A stretch of DNA of 64,000 bases, from NCBI RefSeq assembly GCF_027625475.1, contig NZ_CP115174.1:4244501-4308500 (forward strand), read 5' to 3'. Both the position numbers and the translations under genes were made by a program. Shown in pieces: positions 29,159 to 39,673 of the stretch (position 1 is its first letter; each line of letters begins with the position of its first letter). A model generated the notes under the pieces. That model had not been told where the DNA came from and searched no databases. It saw only the letters and a list, made by a program, of their open reading frames with translations. Origin of the DNA: Sphingomonas abietis (GTDB lineage: Bacteria > Pseudomonadota > Alphaproteobacteria > Sphingomonadales > Sphingomonadaceae).

Positions 29159-30340
29159 TCACGATTGCAGTCGCGCTTCATCAGGCGAAAGTAGAAGGGT
29201 TTCTGGAATGATGTCCCGGGTTACCGGTCGAGTCAGCAATCGCTCGGCCACAGCACGGACATATGCGAGCGGGACGTGAAATGCGCCCCAGTCGCCAGCC
29301 GGCTCACCCAAGGCATAGTAGATGTTCTGCCCCTTCAACAAAGCGATCTGCGCCTGCAGGTGGTCAGGGTGATCAGCGTTCTGAAGCGCGGCGACGTGCG
29401 TACCCGGGAGAGAAAACACCGCGTTATTCAAGGCAGATCCGCATTCCCCCATAATCGAGCGAGCGGAGGCAAACAACCTGATTTGCTCGGGGAGCGTCAT
29501 CGTCTCCGGGCGAATAATTTCAAATCCCAGGTCTATTGCAAGGTCTTCAACGGCCTGTCGGTTTACGAGTGTTCTCATGCCTTCGGCGCGGGCGACAAAA
29601 AGATTTCTGTTCGCGATCTCTGGCACGATATCTGCGGCATATTGCCGCCGCAGGCGCTCATGCACCCGAATGAAATCCGGACGAACCTCCGAATTAAACC
29701 GGTCGTAGGTCGGAACTACAAGGTGTTCACACCGGACAGCGACTTTCGCCAGGTCTACAAAGACGCACCGCTCCCGCGGCAGCCCTACGGCATCCAACAT
29801 GGCGAACTGCCAGGATTTACTGGGTGCCGGCAGCAAATACTGGTCGATGTGGATGCCGGAACGCAGTGCTCGTTCCAGCTTGGGAAGCATATCGACAAGC
29901 CAATGACCATAGATGCGCCAACCATCCACAACCAGACTCAGCGTAGTCCCTTTTAAATGCTGGACCTCATCGGGCCTCTCGAGCTGCCACTGACCATTTT
30001 CGGCCGGAGTAATTACCATATCGTCTTTAACGTATGGAAACACCTCGAAAGGATACATCATGGCACGCCCGATCAGCACATGCTCTCCGACCAGCGTCAG
30101 ATTATCCTGCAGAACAAAGGCATCGTCAGCCATAACGAAGCCCGACCAGGGTACAGAAGCAACGGGATTGTAATAATCCCGATCCCACACCGTCTGATCT
30201 GTTGCTGCGACATAATCCGGACGATAGCGGCGAAAAGTGCGCCAGTCCGAATCGATGCGGATCGATACTCCAGGAGGAGCTTCTTGGACGTTCGATCGAC
30301 TCAATTCATCAACGTCAAATATATTGAACAACATCCGCAT
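29159..30340 (-). CDS. GT61-family (DUF563) glycosyltransferase
   Basis: The protein of about 393 residues has the family's features: LVVDGWRIYGHWLVDMLPKL with the His-Trp pair, then KSWQFAMLDAVGLPRERCV, RNLFVARAEGMRTLVN, and near the end IRLFASARSIMGECGSALNN and FSLPGTHVAAL. GT61 enzymes transfer pentose or hexose units in polysaccharide assembly. The start was put at 30340 (MRMLFNIF), because an upstream extension to 30421 is Cys/Gly-rich and unlike the family; this is uncertain. It is divergent from gmd. Confidence 0.8.
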   Translation of the reverse strand: MRMLFNIFDVDELSRSNVQEAPPGVSIRIDSDWRTFRRYRPDYVAATDQTVWDRDYYNPVASVPWSGFVMADDAFVLQDNLTLVGEHVLIGRAMMYPFEVFPYVKDDMVITPAENGQWQLERPDEVQHLKGTTLSLVVDGWRIYGHWLVDMLPKLERALRSGIHIDQYLLPAPSKSWQFAMLDAVGLPRERCVFVDLAKVAVRCEHLVVPTYDRFNSEVRPDFIRVHERLRRQYAADIVPEIANRNLFVARAEGMRTLVNRQAVEDLAIDLGFEIIRPETMTLPEQIRLFASARSIMGECGSALNNAVFSLPGTHVAALQNADHPDHLQAQIALLKGQNIYYALGEPAGDWGAFHVPLAYVRAVAERLLTRPVTRDIIPETLLLSPDEARLQS

Positions 30341-30389
30341 TAGTCTGTACACGCCTTTGCTGATCGAACCTCTACATGCCGGGTTGCCG

Positions 30390-30412
30390 GTGTCATGGCA
30401 AGCCGATGACAC
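30390..30412. other. Inverted repeat in the divergent GT61/gmd gap
   Basis: GTGTCAT (30390-30396) and ATGACAC (30406-30412) form a perfect 7-base inverted repeat with a 9-base centre, in the 277-base gap between two divergent genes. It could be a regulator site. The remainder of the gap (30413-30617) shows GAAACGGCGTTTC (about 30508-30520) but no other clear signal. Confidence 0.35.
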
Positions 30413-30539
30413 GCCCTTCACCGCGATCCAGCGGAGATCGCGCCGGCTCGCAGAACCGGGCTCGCGGCTGAAAGGCGCCGGCTTGCCCGCCCCGAGTCTG
30501 ATCGGGTGAAAGGAAACGGCGTTTCTTCCCCACGTTTAA

Positions 30540-31654
<1,115 letters not shown>

Positions 31655-31655
<1 letters not shown>

Positions 31656-32509
31656 TGCGGGTAGCGCTGACCGGAGCGACCGGGTTTACCGGTCGCTCCG
31701 TATCTGCCGCCCTGGAGGCGGCCGGCGCAACGCCGGTCGTGCTGCGGGTCGATTTGCGCGACCAATCTGCGGTCGAGCGCGCGGTCGACGCGCTCGACTT
31801 CGACCGGGTAATCCATCTCGCCGGTCACGCCTTCGTCAATGCGGCGGACTGGCAATCTTTCTACGCGGTCAATCAGCTTGGCACGCTCAACCTGCTGGAG
31901 GCGGTCGCCCGTAAGGCGCCGGGCGCACGCTGTATCCTGGCGTCGAGTGCGCAGGTCTACGGCCCGAAAGCCGAGGGGCTGATTGCCGAGGGAGCCCCCA
32001 CCAACCCCACCAACCATTATGCGATCAGCAAGCGCGCAATGGAACAAGGGGCTGATCTCTGGCGCGACCGCCTGGACATCGTCGTGACGCGCCCATTCAA
32101 CTACACCGGCGTGGGTCAGGATACGCAGTATCTGATTCCGAAGATCGTCGACCATTTTCGCCGGCGGGCGGACGTGATCGAGTTGGGCAATACCTGGGTG
32201 CGGCGTGATTTCGGCGATGTGCGATCTGTTGCCGATGCCTGTGTTCGGCTGGCGTTGGCGGCCGACGTGCCGCCTGTCGTCAATGTCGCGACGGGTGCCG
32301 TCTCCTCGATCGGCGATATCCTAGAGCAATTGACGGCCATCAGCGGCCATCACATCAAGGTCAAAGTCAACCAGGCGCTCGTGCGCAAAGGCGACGTCGA
32401 AGTGCTGGGTGGCGACGCCACGCTGCTGCGCGACACGCTGCCGGACTGGCGGCCGCGCGCGATCAGCGACATACTACGATGGATGTATGAGGCAGGTGCG
32501 TCCGAATGA
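31655..32509 (+). CDS. rmd: GDP-6-deoxy-D-mannose reductase-type epimerase/dehydratase
   Basis: This 284-residue SDR protein has ALTGATGFTGRSV at the N-terminus (nucleotide binding) and a YxxxK motif in NHYAISKRAMEQ, followed by VTRPFNYTGVGQD, as in Rmd. Coupled to gmd by a TGATG overlap, it most likely reduces the 4-keto intermediate to GDP-D-rhamnose. An alternative reductase specificity (for example 6-deoxytalose) cannot be excluded. The gap after it (32510-32727) shows no gene. Confidence 0.85.
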
Positions 32510-32727
32510 GGTGATACGATCACGGTACGGTGCCGGATAGAGCTGGCCGACACTGCCCCTAAAAGGTTGCACCGCCGCCAGCAGGCCTCGTATCCGGGGA
32601 CCGTAGCTTGAGAATTGCAAGTTGGCATCGTACACTGGATACCCATCGGGATGGCGCACGACATTGCCCTTTTTATGAAGTTGCGAGTAATTCCTGCAAT
32701 GTCGTCATCGCTTATATGGTTTGATAT

Positions 32728-33384
32728 ATGATATCTTTTCAAAATGTCTCGAAAAGTTACCATATTCGGAAATTCCGCAAGGATGTTCTGAATGGTTTGA
32801 ATTTCGATATTCCGACCGGATGCAGTCTCGGCATTTGTGGCGCGAATGGCGCCGGAAAATCGACCTTGATGCGACTCATTTCAGGCGTTGAAGCGCCAAG
32901 TGAAGGACGCATTACCCGGACGGTATCTTGTTCTTGGCCTATCGGATATTCAAGCTGCTTCCAGTCTACCTTAACCGGGGCAGATAATGCCCGCTTTATT
33001 GCTCGAATTTACGGTAGAGATATTGGGCAGCTACTCGATTATGTAGAAGACTTTGCGCAGCTCGGGGCTTATTTTTATCAGCCGATTTACAGCTATTCTG
33101 CGGGCATGATGGCCCGGCTGGCCTTCGGCATATCCCTCGCGATAGATTTCGACTGTTATTTGGTCGATGAGGTTACCGCGGCTGGCGACGATCGCTTTCG
33201 CCAGCGCTGCGAAGAGGCGCTCCACCATCGGCGGGAAGCGGGAACCTTGCTGATGATAAGCCACGATCCGCATACCCTTCGCGCCTATTGCGAGCGCGGC
33301 GCTGTACTGCATGATGGTCAACTGGTGTTTTACGATACAATCGACGAAGCGATCGCTGTCCATACGTACAACCAAGCCAATTAA
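32728..33384 (+). CDS. Capsule-type polysaccharide ABC exporter ATPase (KpsT/Wzt-like)
   Basis: This 218-residue ATPase has Walker A GANGAGKST (38-46), an unusual signature YSAGMMARL instead of LSGGQ (123-131), and Walker B CYLVDEVTA (143-151). The pattern matches KpsT/BexA, which energises capsule or O-chain export. The partner permease (KpsM-like) is not found nearby, although such genes normally sit side by side. It was perhaps lost or displaced by IS activity. The gene is AT-rich relative to the core. Confidence 0.88.
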   Translation: MISFQNVSKSYHIRKFRKDVLNGLNFDIPTGCSLGICGANGAGKSTLMRLISGVEAPSEGRITRTVSCSWPIGYSSCFQSTLTGADNARFIARIYGRDIGQLLDYVEDFAQLGAYFYQPIYSYSAGMMARLAFGISLAIDFDCYLVDEVTAAGDDRFRQRCEEALHHRREAGTLLMISHDPHTLRAYCERGAVLHDGQLVFYDTIDEAIAVHTYNQAN

Positions 33385-33453
33385 TCGCCTCTCTTGTTTC
33401 AAAAACTTCACAGAATAACTATGTCATTTAGATTGAATGGGGAGGATTGAGAT

Positions 33454-34464
33454 TTGAAAATATTATATGTTTCTGTCCATGCTGTTCTCGAAGACGACGA
33501 GGTAAGGCTATTTAAATCTCTTGGCCATGATGTGTTTACCTTGGGGGTAAACTTTGGATTTGAGGCGATCGAGCCTTTTCGAAATAGTATTGTATTCAAC
33601 GAAACAGAGAGGGATTTTCTAACATTATTCCATGATATGGGATGTCGGTATCATTATGGCCCACAATATGCACATGAGACAATAATAACGTCCGATTTCG
33701 TTGCGCTTTTCGACATCGTTGTCGTCATGCACGATCTTGAATTCATCAATCGTTTCTGGTCCGAATTGTCGCAGCGCCCCGTAATCTGGCGTACGATCGG
33801 CCAAAACATTGATGGTATCGAGCCAGCCGCGGCCAGTCTGCGGGCGCGGGGCATGCATGTCGTGCGCTATTCCCCCATGGAAAGGCGCGCCGTTGATTAT
33901 TGCGGCGAGACCGCGCTGATACGGTTTTGCAAGAACCCGGACGATTATGGGCCGTGGACTGGACATGCGGACCATATCCTTACCTTCTGCCACACGCTAG
34001 TACGGCGTTACCCCGAATCCGCAGCCCGCTATGGCGAAATCGTACAAGGCTTGCCGTCGATGCTGGGCGGGGCCGGCAACGAAGGCATGCAAGGGCATAT
34101 CGGCATATTGTCGCCGCAGCAGCAGGCCGTTCATTACAATGCCTGCCGGGCTTATCTGTACTGCTCGGGGCCGGAGATACCGTACACGCTCAACTTCATG
34201 GAAGCGTTGATGACCGGCATGCCGGTGGTGGCCGTCGACTTTGCACCGGCGCACATATTTTATGAAATCCCCGCACTGCTCGCGCACGGCGCCGGCATTG
34301 TCGCGAAAACGGTTAAGGAAGCCCGCGCCGTATTGACAACCCTGTTGAGCGACGAAAGCTACGCTCGCTCGGTCAGCGCCAAGGCGCGCGCGCGGGCAAT
34401 CGAGTTGTTCTCCACTGAGCACATCGGCGCACAATGGAATGCGGTGTTTCAGGAGATGGCGTAA
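33454..34464 (+). CDS. Glycosyltransferase-like protein (GT-B fold)
   Basis: This 336-residue protein uses a TTG start at 33454 preceded by GGGGAGG. It starts MKILYVSVHAVLEDDEVRLF (GT-B N-terminal Rossmann half) and ends with a C-terminal half having YLYCSGPEIPYTLNFMEALM, TGMPVVAVDFAPAHIF, the region where GT4 enzymes bind the nucleotide sugar. The donor is unknown; proximity to gmd, rmd and manC suggests GDP-sugars. It is AT-rich at its 5' end. Confidence 0.75.
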   Translation: MKILYVSVHAVLEDDEVRLFKSLGHDVFTLGVNFGFEAIEPFRNSIVFNETERDFLTLFHDMGCRYHYGPQYAHETIITSDFVALFDIVVVMHDLEFINRFWSELSQRPVIWRTIGQNIDGIEPAAASLRARGMHVVRYSPMERRAVDYCGETALIRFCKNPDDYGPWTGHADHILTFCHTLVRRYPESAARYGEIVQGLPSMLGGAGNEGMQGHIGILSPQQQAVHYNACRAYLYCSGPEIPYTLNFMEALMTGMPVVAVDFAPAHIFYEIPALLAHGAGIVAKTVKEARAVLTTLLSDESYARSVSAKARARAIELFSTEHIGAQWNAVFQEMA

Positions 34465-34466
34465 AA

Positions 34467-34496
34467 CGCCCCTTCCCGGCGGGAGGGCGCTTTGCC
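34467..34496 (+). terminator. Possible terminator hairpin after the GT-B gene
   Basis: ACGCCCCTTCCCGGCGGGAGGGCGCTTTG can fold into a GC-rich hairpin with a small bulge, a few bases after the stop codon. The T-run after it is short (three T), so termination efficiency is doubtful. Confidence 0.35.
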
Positions 34497-34561
34497 GATC
34501 AACGCCGAGGAGGGCGCCCTGCGAAGTCGCCGGGGGTTTTCTGCGTCATCGAGTACTCCTG

Positions 34562-34642
34562 ATGAAACCCATCTTCCATATCTCATTCTGCCGATCTGGC
34601 ACGACATTGGCGATGCGGTTTCTGGTCTCATCCACATGTTAA
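34562..34642 (+). pseudogene. Possible sulfotransferase N-terminal remnant
   Basis: Twenty-six residues (beginning MKPIFHISFCRSGTTLAMRF) resemble the P-loop-like phosphosulfate-binding start of sulfotransferases (hxxxRSGTT). A stop codon follows. The rest of the gap from 34465 to 34810 shows no intact gene, only short coding-like scraps, so this looks like eroded DNA left from a lost gene. The short match makes the assignment tentative. Confidence 0.4.
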
Positions 34643-34810
34643 TGCTCATCGATCAAGGTGCGCGACGTGGCCGATACGCTGGTGGCGATCATGGCGGTGA
34701 TCGCCTGCCTGAAAATTTAGCTATCCTGCGACCTTCGCTTTGTCTTTAGAGTTGCTCTCGCAAGCCGAAATTCGCGCGCATGTGCGTCCAGACTTTGCTG
34801 AAGATGCTTT

Positions 34811-35863
34811 ATGCCGATTTCGACACCGATCACGCCTGTCATCCTGTCTGGCGGATCGGGGACGCGGTTGTGGCCGATGTCGCGGCCCGAGCGCCCCAAA
34901 CAGATGCTGGCGCTAACCGCCGAGGAGACGATGCTCCAGCTGACCGCGCTGCGTGCGATCGGCGAGGATTTCGCGACGCCGATCATCGTCGCCAACGCAC
35001 GCCATGCCGATATGGTCGACGAACAGCTCCAACATGTCGGCGCCCGCGCTCAGGCGCTGATCCTGGAGCCGATGGACCGCAACACCGTGCCTGCGATCGC
35101 GCTTGCCGCGGACGTCGCGAGCCCACTGCTGGTGATGCCGTCGGATCATGTCATCGCCGATATCGGCGCGTTCCACGCCGCAATCCAGGCAGCCCTGCCG
35201 CTAGTCGCCGACGGCTGGCTCGTCACCTTCGGTATCGCGCCTGATGCGCCCGAGACGGGGTACGGCTGGATCAAGGTCGGCGAGGAAATTTCTGGCGGCC
35301 TTCACTACGTCGCCAATTTTGTCGAAAAGCCGCCGCGCGACCAGTCCGAGGCGATGCTTGCGGCGGGCGATCATTGTTGGAACGGTGGCATCTTCCTGTT
35401 CCGCGCAGACGTCTATCTCGCCGCGCTCGCGGTGCATGCCTCTGAGATGCTAGCAAGCTGCCAACTGGCGATGAACAAGGCCAGGCGAGAGGGCGCGCAC
35501 GTTTATCCCGATGCCGAAGCGTTCGGGGCGTCGCCCGACGACTCGATCGATTATGCCGTGATGGAAAAGGCCGAGCGCGTTGCGGTCGTGCCGGTCAGCA
35601 TGGGCTGGAACGATGTCGGCAGTTGGGACGCGCTGCATGCGATCAGCGAGCTCGACGCCGCCGGCAATACGCATAGCGGATCGGCCGGTCAGGTGATCGC
35701 GATCGATACCAGCAACTGTCTGGTCCGTACCGACGATGTGCGCGTCGCGATCGTCGGCGTCGACGATCTGATCGTAGTGGCGAGCGGCAGCGACGTGCTG
35801 ATCCTGCCCCGCGGCCGCAGCCAAGAGGTTAAGAAGCTTATTGAGGCAATGAAACGCATCTAG
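34811..35863 (+). CDS. manC: Mannose-1-phosphate guanylyltransferase
   Basis: This 350-residue protein has the pyrophosphorylase start VILSGGSGTRLWPMSRPERP with Lys-Gln after it, the MPSDHVIAD acidic motif, and NFVEKPP, and converts mannose-1-phosphate and GTP to GDP-mannose, feeding gmd. It is the short type lacking the C-terminal phosphomannose isomerase domain. Its stop TAG (35861-35863) lies within the CTAG at which IS701 copy B inserted. GC-rich codon use resembles core genes more than its neighbours do. Confidence 0.93.
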   Translation: MPISTPITPVILSGGSGTRLWPMSRPERPKQMLALTAEETMLQLTALRAIGEDFATPIIVANARHADMVDEQLQHVGARAQALILEPMDRNTVPAIALAADVASPLLVMPSDHVIADIGAFHAAIQAALPLVADGWLVTFGIAPDAPETGYGWIKVGEEISGGLHYVANFVEKPPRDQSEAMLAAGDHCWNGGIFLFRADVYLAALAVHASEMLASCQLAMNKARREGAHVYPDAEAFGASPDDSIDYAVMEKAERVAVVPVSMGWNDVGSWDALHAISELDAAGNTHSGSAGQVIAIDTSNCLVRTDDVRVAIVGVDDLIVVASGSDVLILPRGRSQEVKKLIEAMKRI

Positions 35864-37294
35864 CACTACTTTGGCACTTTAGGTTCAGCCGGCGTGCTTG
35901 GTTGGCGCCGACATTGTGGGCATCGGGAGGGTGGTGGTCGTGCGAAGAGGTCGAGGATGGCCTGCCTAACAGCCGGCATGCTCGGTTGCGGCGGCGGTCC
36001 CGAGACTCTTTTTTTTCCGTCCCGCGACCTGGAGGCGGCGGGACTGGAGGAAGGCGTAGGCAATCATCGTCATCAAGCTGTGTCGGTGTAGCCCCGTCCA
36101 TGACCGGCCTTCGAAGTGGCCGAGGCCAAGTTCCTCTTTAAGCTGCTGATGGGCCTGCTCGCATATCCACCGGGCTTTGACCGCAGCTGCGAGAGTTTTG
36201 AGGGTCGTGTGCGCGGGCAGGTTCGAGATGTAATATTTGCGCTCACCGGTCGCGCGGCGCTCGCCGATAATCCAAACTTCGTCGCCGGGCATTCTGGAGA
36301 CGCCTTTGTCGAAGATGCGGTGCTTTGGACCGTCTGCGATGCGGACACGGCATGCAGCGAAATGGCATGTGAGCGCGCCCTTCGTGCCGCGTCGCCAGCT
36401 TATCTTTCGCCATCTCTGGCCGGCCAGCACCTCTTCTGCGCAGACCGGCGGCATATTTGGGATGTGGTGCTTGCGCGGTTTGCGAGCCTTCTCTGTTGGG
36501 AAGATCATGGCGACATCGGTGGGATAAACCGTTTGTCGCCGGGACATGCCGACTGCCCACACAAGGCCACGCTCGCTCAGCGCATGGCGGAACGGCGCGC
36601 TCGACCCGTAACCCGCATCCGCAAGTACGCAGCCAAATCGGACACCGGACGCGATGACACGGTCGATCTCCTCGATCGCAATCTCGGGCTTCGACAAAGC
36701 GACTTGTCGGTCCGCTGGGATGCGAGCGCGGGCCATCCGCTCCGGATCGCGCGTCCAGCTGTCCGGCAGGAACAGTCGAAGGCCGACCATCACCGGTACC
36801 TCGCCCGATGCCAGTGTCACCGACACCAGCGACTGGCTGTTCGCGGTCTTGCCGAGCGACGAGGCATATTGTGGCGCGACGCCCACCGAGTGGCGCCCCT
36901 TCTTCGGCAATGCCGTGTCGTCGATGACCAGGAAGGCGTCGTCGCCGCCGACCAGGCGATCCGCTTCCGTCAGGAGAGCCCTCTCCAAAGGCGCGCTGTC
37001 CCAGACGCCCGCCGCGACAAAATGATGAAGCTGGTCGTAGCCGACCTCGCCGGCGCGAGCCGCCATAGGCTGCACGCTCTTGCGGTCACCTGGACCAATC
37101 AGACCAGCAATATACAGCGGGCACATCCTGCGCCGCGCTGGATGCGATAGCCCGACCAGGAACGGTTCAAGCCATCGCTCCAGATCAATCCGCCAGCTCT
37201 CGTCCACCGCCATCGCAAAGGATCCGTCAGCCTACACTGACACATCCGAATCCATGACGATCCCTGTCGGTTCCTTCAACCTGCCAAAGTAGTG
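35864..37294 (-). mobile_element. IS701-type insertion sequence, copy B
   Basis: It has the same 13-base ends and length as copy A and is flanked by CTAG (35860-35863 and 37295-37298). It abuts the stop codon of manC without breaking it. Copies A and B lie in direct orientation about 14.2 kb apart, enclosing the IS5 remnant, two glycosyltransferase genes, the GT61 gene, gmd, rmd, the ABC ATPase and manC. Confidence 0.92.
35966..37213 (-). CDS. IS701-family transposase (copy B)
   Basis: This intact 415-residue DDE transposase has the same translation as copy A (VIDDTALPKKGRHSV, VLADAGYGSS, EQAHQQLKEELGLGH). Identity of the two proteins points to recent duplication. The gene runs opposite to manC and the methyltransferase gene. 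Confidence 0.93.
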   Translation of the reverse strand: MAVDESWRIDLERWLEPFLVGLSHPARRRMCPLYIAGLIGPGDRKSVQPMAARAGEVGYDQLHHFVAAGVWDSAPLERALLTEADRLVGGDDAFLVIDDTALPKKGRHSVGVAPQYASSLGKTANSQSLVSVTLASGEVPVMVGLRLFLPDSWTRDPERMARARIPADRQVALSKPEIAIEEIDRVIASGVRFGCVLADAGYGSSAPFRHALSERGLVWAVGMSRRQTVYPTDVAMIFPTEKARKPRKHHIPNMPPVCAEEVLAGQRWRKISWRRGTKGALTCHFAACRVRIADGPKHRIFDKGVSRMPGDEVWIIGERRATGERKYYISNLPAHTTLKTLAAAVKARWICEQAHQQLKEELGLGHFEGRSWTGLHRHSLMTMIAYAFLQSRRLQVAGRKKKSLGTAAATEHAGC

Positions 37295-37443
37295 CTAGAT
37301 CCAACTGCATGAAGAAACGGAGGGGGGCAGGTCAATCGAACTCTGGCATACGACCCCGCGCCGGAGCATCTGAACCTGACCGTCACTTGGCAAATTGTAT
37401 CGGTTGCGCTAGCCGCTTTTGCTAGGCACTCACACGCGAATGG

Positions 37444-38490
37444 ATGCAAATGATTGGCAAGCTATTGCGCAAGCACGAGAAAGCAAAAATCAAGGCATTG
37501 CTATCACTGGTGAATCACAAGTCTCAACCAAACCTGAATGCGCTGACGGAGTCAGTGAAAGACCTGACTGCAGCGCAATTGAGTATCAAACTCTATGGAT
37601 ATGAATTGGCGCGCAAGCTGCATGAAGCGTTGCCGATCCCGGAAAAAACGCTTGCGAACCATGTCGGCCTGCAAACCAGTCTGTCTATTCAGGATGATAT
37701 CGAGAGCGATTGGTCTGCTCATTGGTGCGCAGAGCTCAAGATACCTGTGGTATATCACCGCAAAATCTGGGAGCTTATTTATATCCTCCAGGCGATATTC
37801 GAAGAAGGCCACATGAAAAGTTGTACTCGTGCGTTGGGATTCGGGTGCGGTGAGGAGCCCATACCGAGCTACCTTGCATCGCTCGGTATGCGGGTCACGA
37901 TGACCGATCTTGCCCCGGAACAAGCCCAAAGTGCTGGCTGGACAGGGACAAACCAGCACGCGGCGAGCTTGGAGCGCGCGCATAAGCCATATCTTGTAAG
38001 CATTGAAAAATTTAGAGATTTGGTCGACCTGCAGTATGTTGACATGAACGCTATTCCATCGACGCTTTCAGATTACGACCTCTGTTGGTCAATGTGCGCA
38101 CTGGAGCATCTCGGTTCGATCGAGAAGGGCCTCAAATTCATCGAGAACTCGCTTGTTACACTTCGCCCCGGTGGCCTCGCGGTCCACACAACCGAGTTCA
38201 ACATTAATCCCGAAGGGCCCACCATCGATAATTGGGTAACCGTGTTGTTCCAGCGACGGCATATCGAAGAGCTGGCCAAGCGCCTTAGAATGCAGGGGCA
38301 TTACGTCGCGGAGCTTAATTTCGATCTCGGGAAAAAAGTGATGGACCGCTTCATTGACCTTCCTCCGTTCCATCATAATATGCCGGTTGAGCTTCAGGAA
38401 TGGGTAGGCGAACAATACCATCTCAAGCTCGGCTTCGATGGTTTTGTGACCACCTGCATCGGCATCGTCGTCCGCAAAGCGATTGCCTGA
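37444..38490 (+). CDS. SAM-dependent methyltransferase (class I)
   Basis: This 348-residue protein has a class I methyltransferase core: ALGFGCGEEPIPSYLASLG (about residues 130-148, the SAM-binding Gly loop), MTDLAPEQ, LCWSMCALEHLGSIEKGL, and SLVTLRPGGLAVHTTEFN. An N-terminal extension of about 120 residues with no recognised domain precedes it. In this island it may methylate a sugar or a glycan end, but that is inferred from context. The sequence is AT-rich. An ATG at 37450 is an equally possible start. Confidence 0.75.
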   Translation: MQMIGKLLRKHEKAKIKALLSLVNHKSQPNLNALTESVKDLTAAQLSIKLYGYELARKLHEALPIPEKTLANHVGLQTSLSIQDDIESDWSAHWCAELKIPVVYHRKIWELIYILQAIFEEGHMKSCTRALGFGCGEEPIPSYLASLGMRVTMTDLAPEQAQSAGWTGTNQHAASLERAHKPYLVSIEKFRDLVDLQYVDMNAIPSTLSDYDLCWSMCALEHLGSIEKGLKFIENSLVTLRPGGLAVHTTEFNINPEGPTIDNWVTVLFQRRHIEELAKRLRMQGHYVAELNFDLGKKVMDRFIDLPPFHHNMPVELQEWVGEQYHLKLGFDGFVTTCIGIVVRKAIA

Positions 38491-38668
38491 ACATCAGGCG
38501 GGATCAGGAGCGCAGGGGCAAAACTGCTCACATGCAGCGGCTCGTTGACGAGGCGGCATGATTGGGCTCAGCGCCGAAACTATGGATGACGTTCGTTTAT
38601 GCGCGCTACAACAGGCTAGCGTGCCGCAGTAATCGGCCGGAACCTATCGGCGCAGCACGGCCTACGAC

Positions 38669-39047
38669 TTATAGGCCCATCCGTGTAATGAGCGTTCGAG
38701 TTGTCGCCATGGACATGAACAGCCGCAAACCGTTTGACGCTAGCGGTTCAAAGCCACAGTCGGTGTAGCGAGCGAAACGCCTTGCTACCGTCTCAGGATT
38801 GCCGCAGTCGAGCATCGCGAAGGCGATCTCTAGGCCCTCGGACGCGCCAGGCAATTCACCAGCAGATCGCCCTCATAACCCGCGCCCGGAACCGGCTATC
38901 AACCCCAATCATCGATATATAGGCTGCCGGGATGGAGCCATGGGCAGGGCGGGAGCGGGCGAACCGCTCAGGCAGTTCGGTATAGTCGATCGCGTGGGCA
39001 TTAGTGGCGTAGAAGCCGATAAGTTCGCTCTTCGGTCCCACCATCAC
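38669..39047 (-). pseudogene. Decayed GNAT acetyltransferase (TacT-like toxin) gene
   Basis: Two minus-strand pieces in different frames form one GNAT protein. The piece at 38856-39047 has LIGFYATNAHAIDYTELPER, FARSRPAHGSIPAAYISMIG and VDSRFR. The piece at 38669-38854 has LEIAFAMLDCGNPETVARRF and the end FEPLASNGLRLFMSMA. The order matches GNAT toxins of the DUF1778-antitoxin systems. The acetyl-CoA loop region (normally QGxGxG) is lost at the frameshift. No antitoxin gene was found. The 178-base gap before it (38491-38668) shows no gene. Confidence 0.72.
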
Positions 39048-39346
39048 GAAGGTGCAGACGTTAACTTAGCGGCTTACATGGCGGCCGATAAGGCCGAGAG
39101 CGACGGTCATCAATGCCACGGCCCCCGCACTTATCGCCCATCACAGCGCGAGGAAAGTTATCCCCATCCTGCATATCTCGACCAACTATGCTTTCGCGGG
39201 TTCCTACGAGCGACCTTGTCGGCCGGATGACCGTACCGGGCCACTCAACGTCTATAGCACCTCCAAGCTCGGCGGCGAAATTGCGGTGGCAAGTGAACCG
39301 CGCCGGGTTTGCCGGAGGCTCCAACTCCTGAGAAGGTGGAGCCTGT

Positions 39347-39673
39347 ATGAGCAAGACGACGAACAAATTTGCGCCTGAGGTCCGCGAGCGGGCGGTGCGG
39401 ATGGTTGTCGATCACGAGCGCGATTATCCCTCTCGCTGGGCGGCGGTGGTTTCGATCGCGGGAAAGATCGGCTGCGTTCCGCAGACGCTTCATGAGTGGG
39501 TGAAGAAGGCCGAGGTCGACAGCGGCAAGCGGGCGGGCGTCCCGACAGAGGTTGCCGACAAGGTGAAGGCGTTGGAGCGCGAGGTCCGCGAACTGCGACA
39601 GGCCAACGAGATCCTGCGCAAGGCGTCAGCGTATTTTGCTCAGGCGGAGCTCGACCGCCCGTTCCGGCGATGA
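39347..39673 (+). CDS. IS3-family transposase OrfA
   Basis: This 108-residue protein has a helix-turn-helix region ([36 protein letters not shown]) and a C-terminal leucine-zipper-like helix ([20 protein letters not shown]). It pairs with OrfB by frameshifting; the two frames overlap at ATGA and more widely upstream. Confidence 0.93.
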   Translation: MSKTTNKFAPEVRERAVRMVVDHERDYPSRWAAVVSIAGKIGCVPQTLHEWVKKAEVDSGKRAGVPTEVADKVKALEREVRELRQANEILRKASAYFAQAELDRPFRR

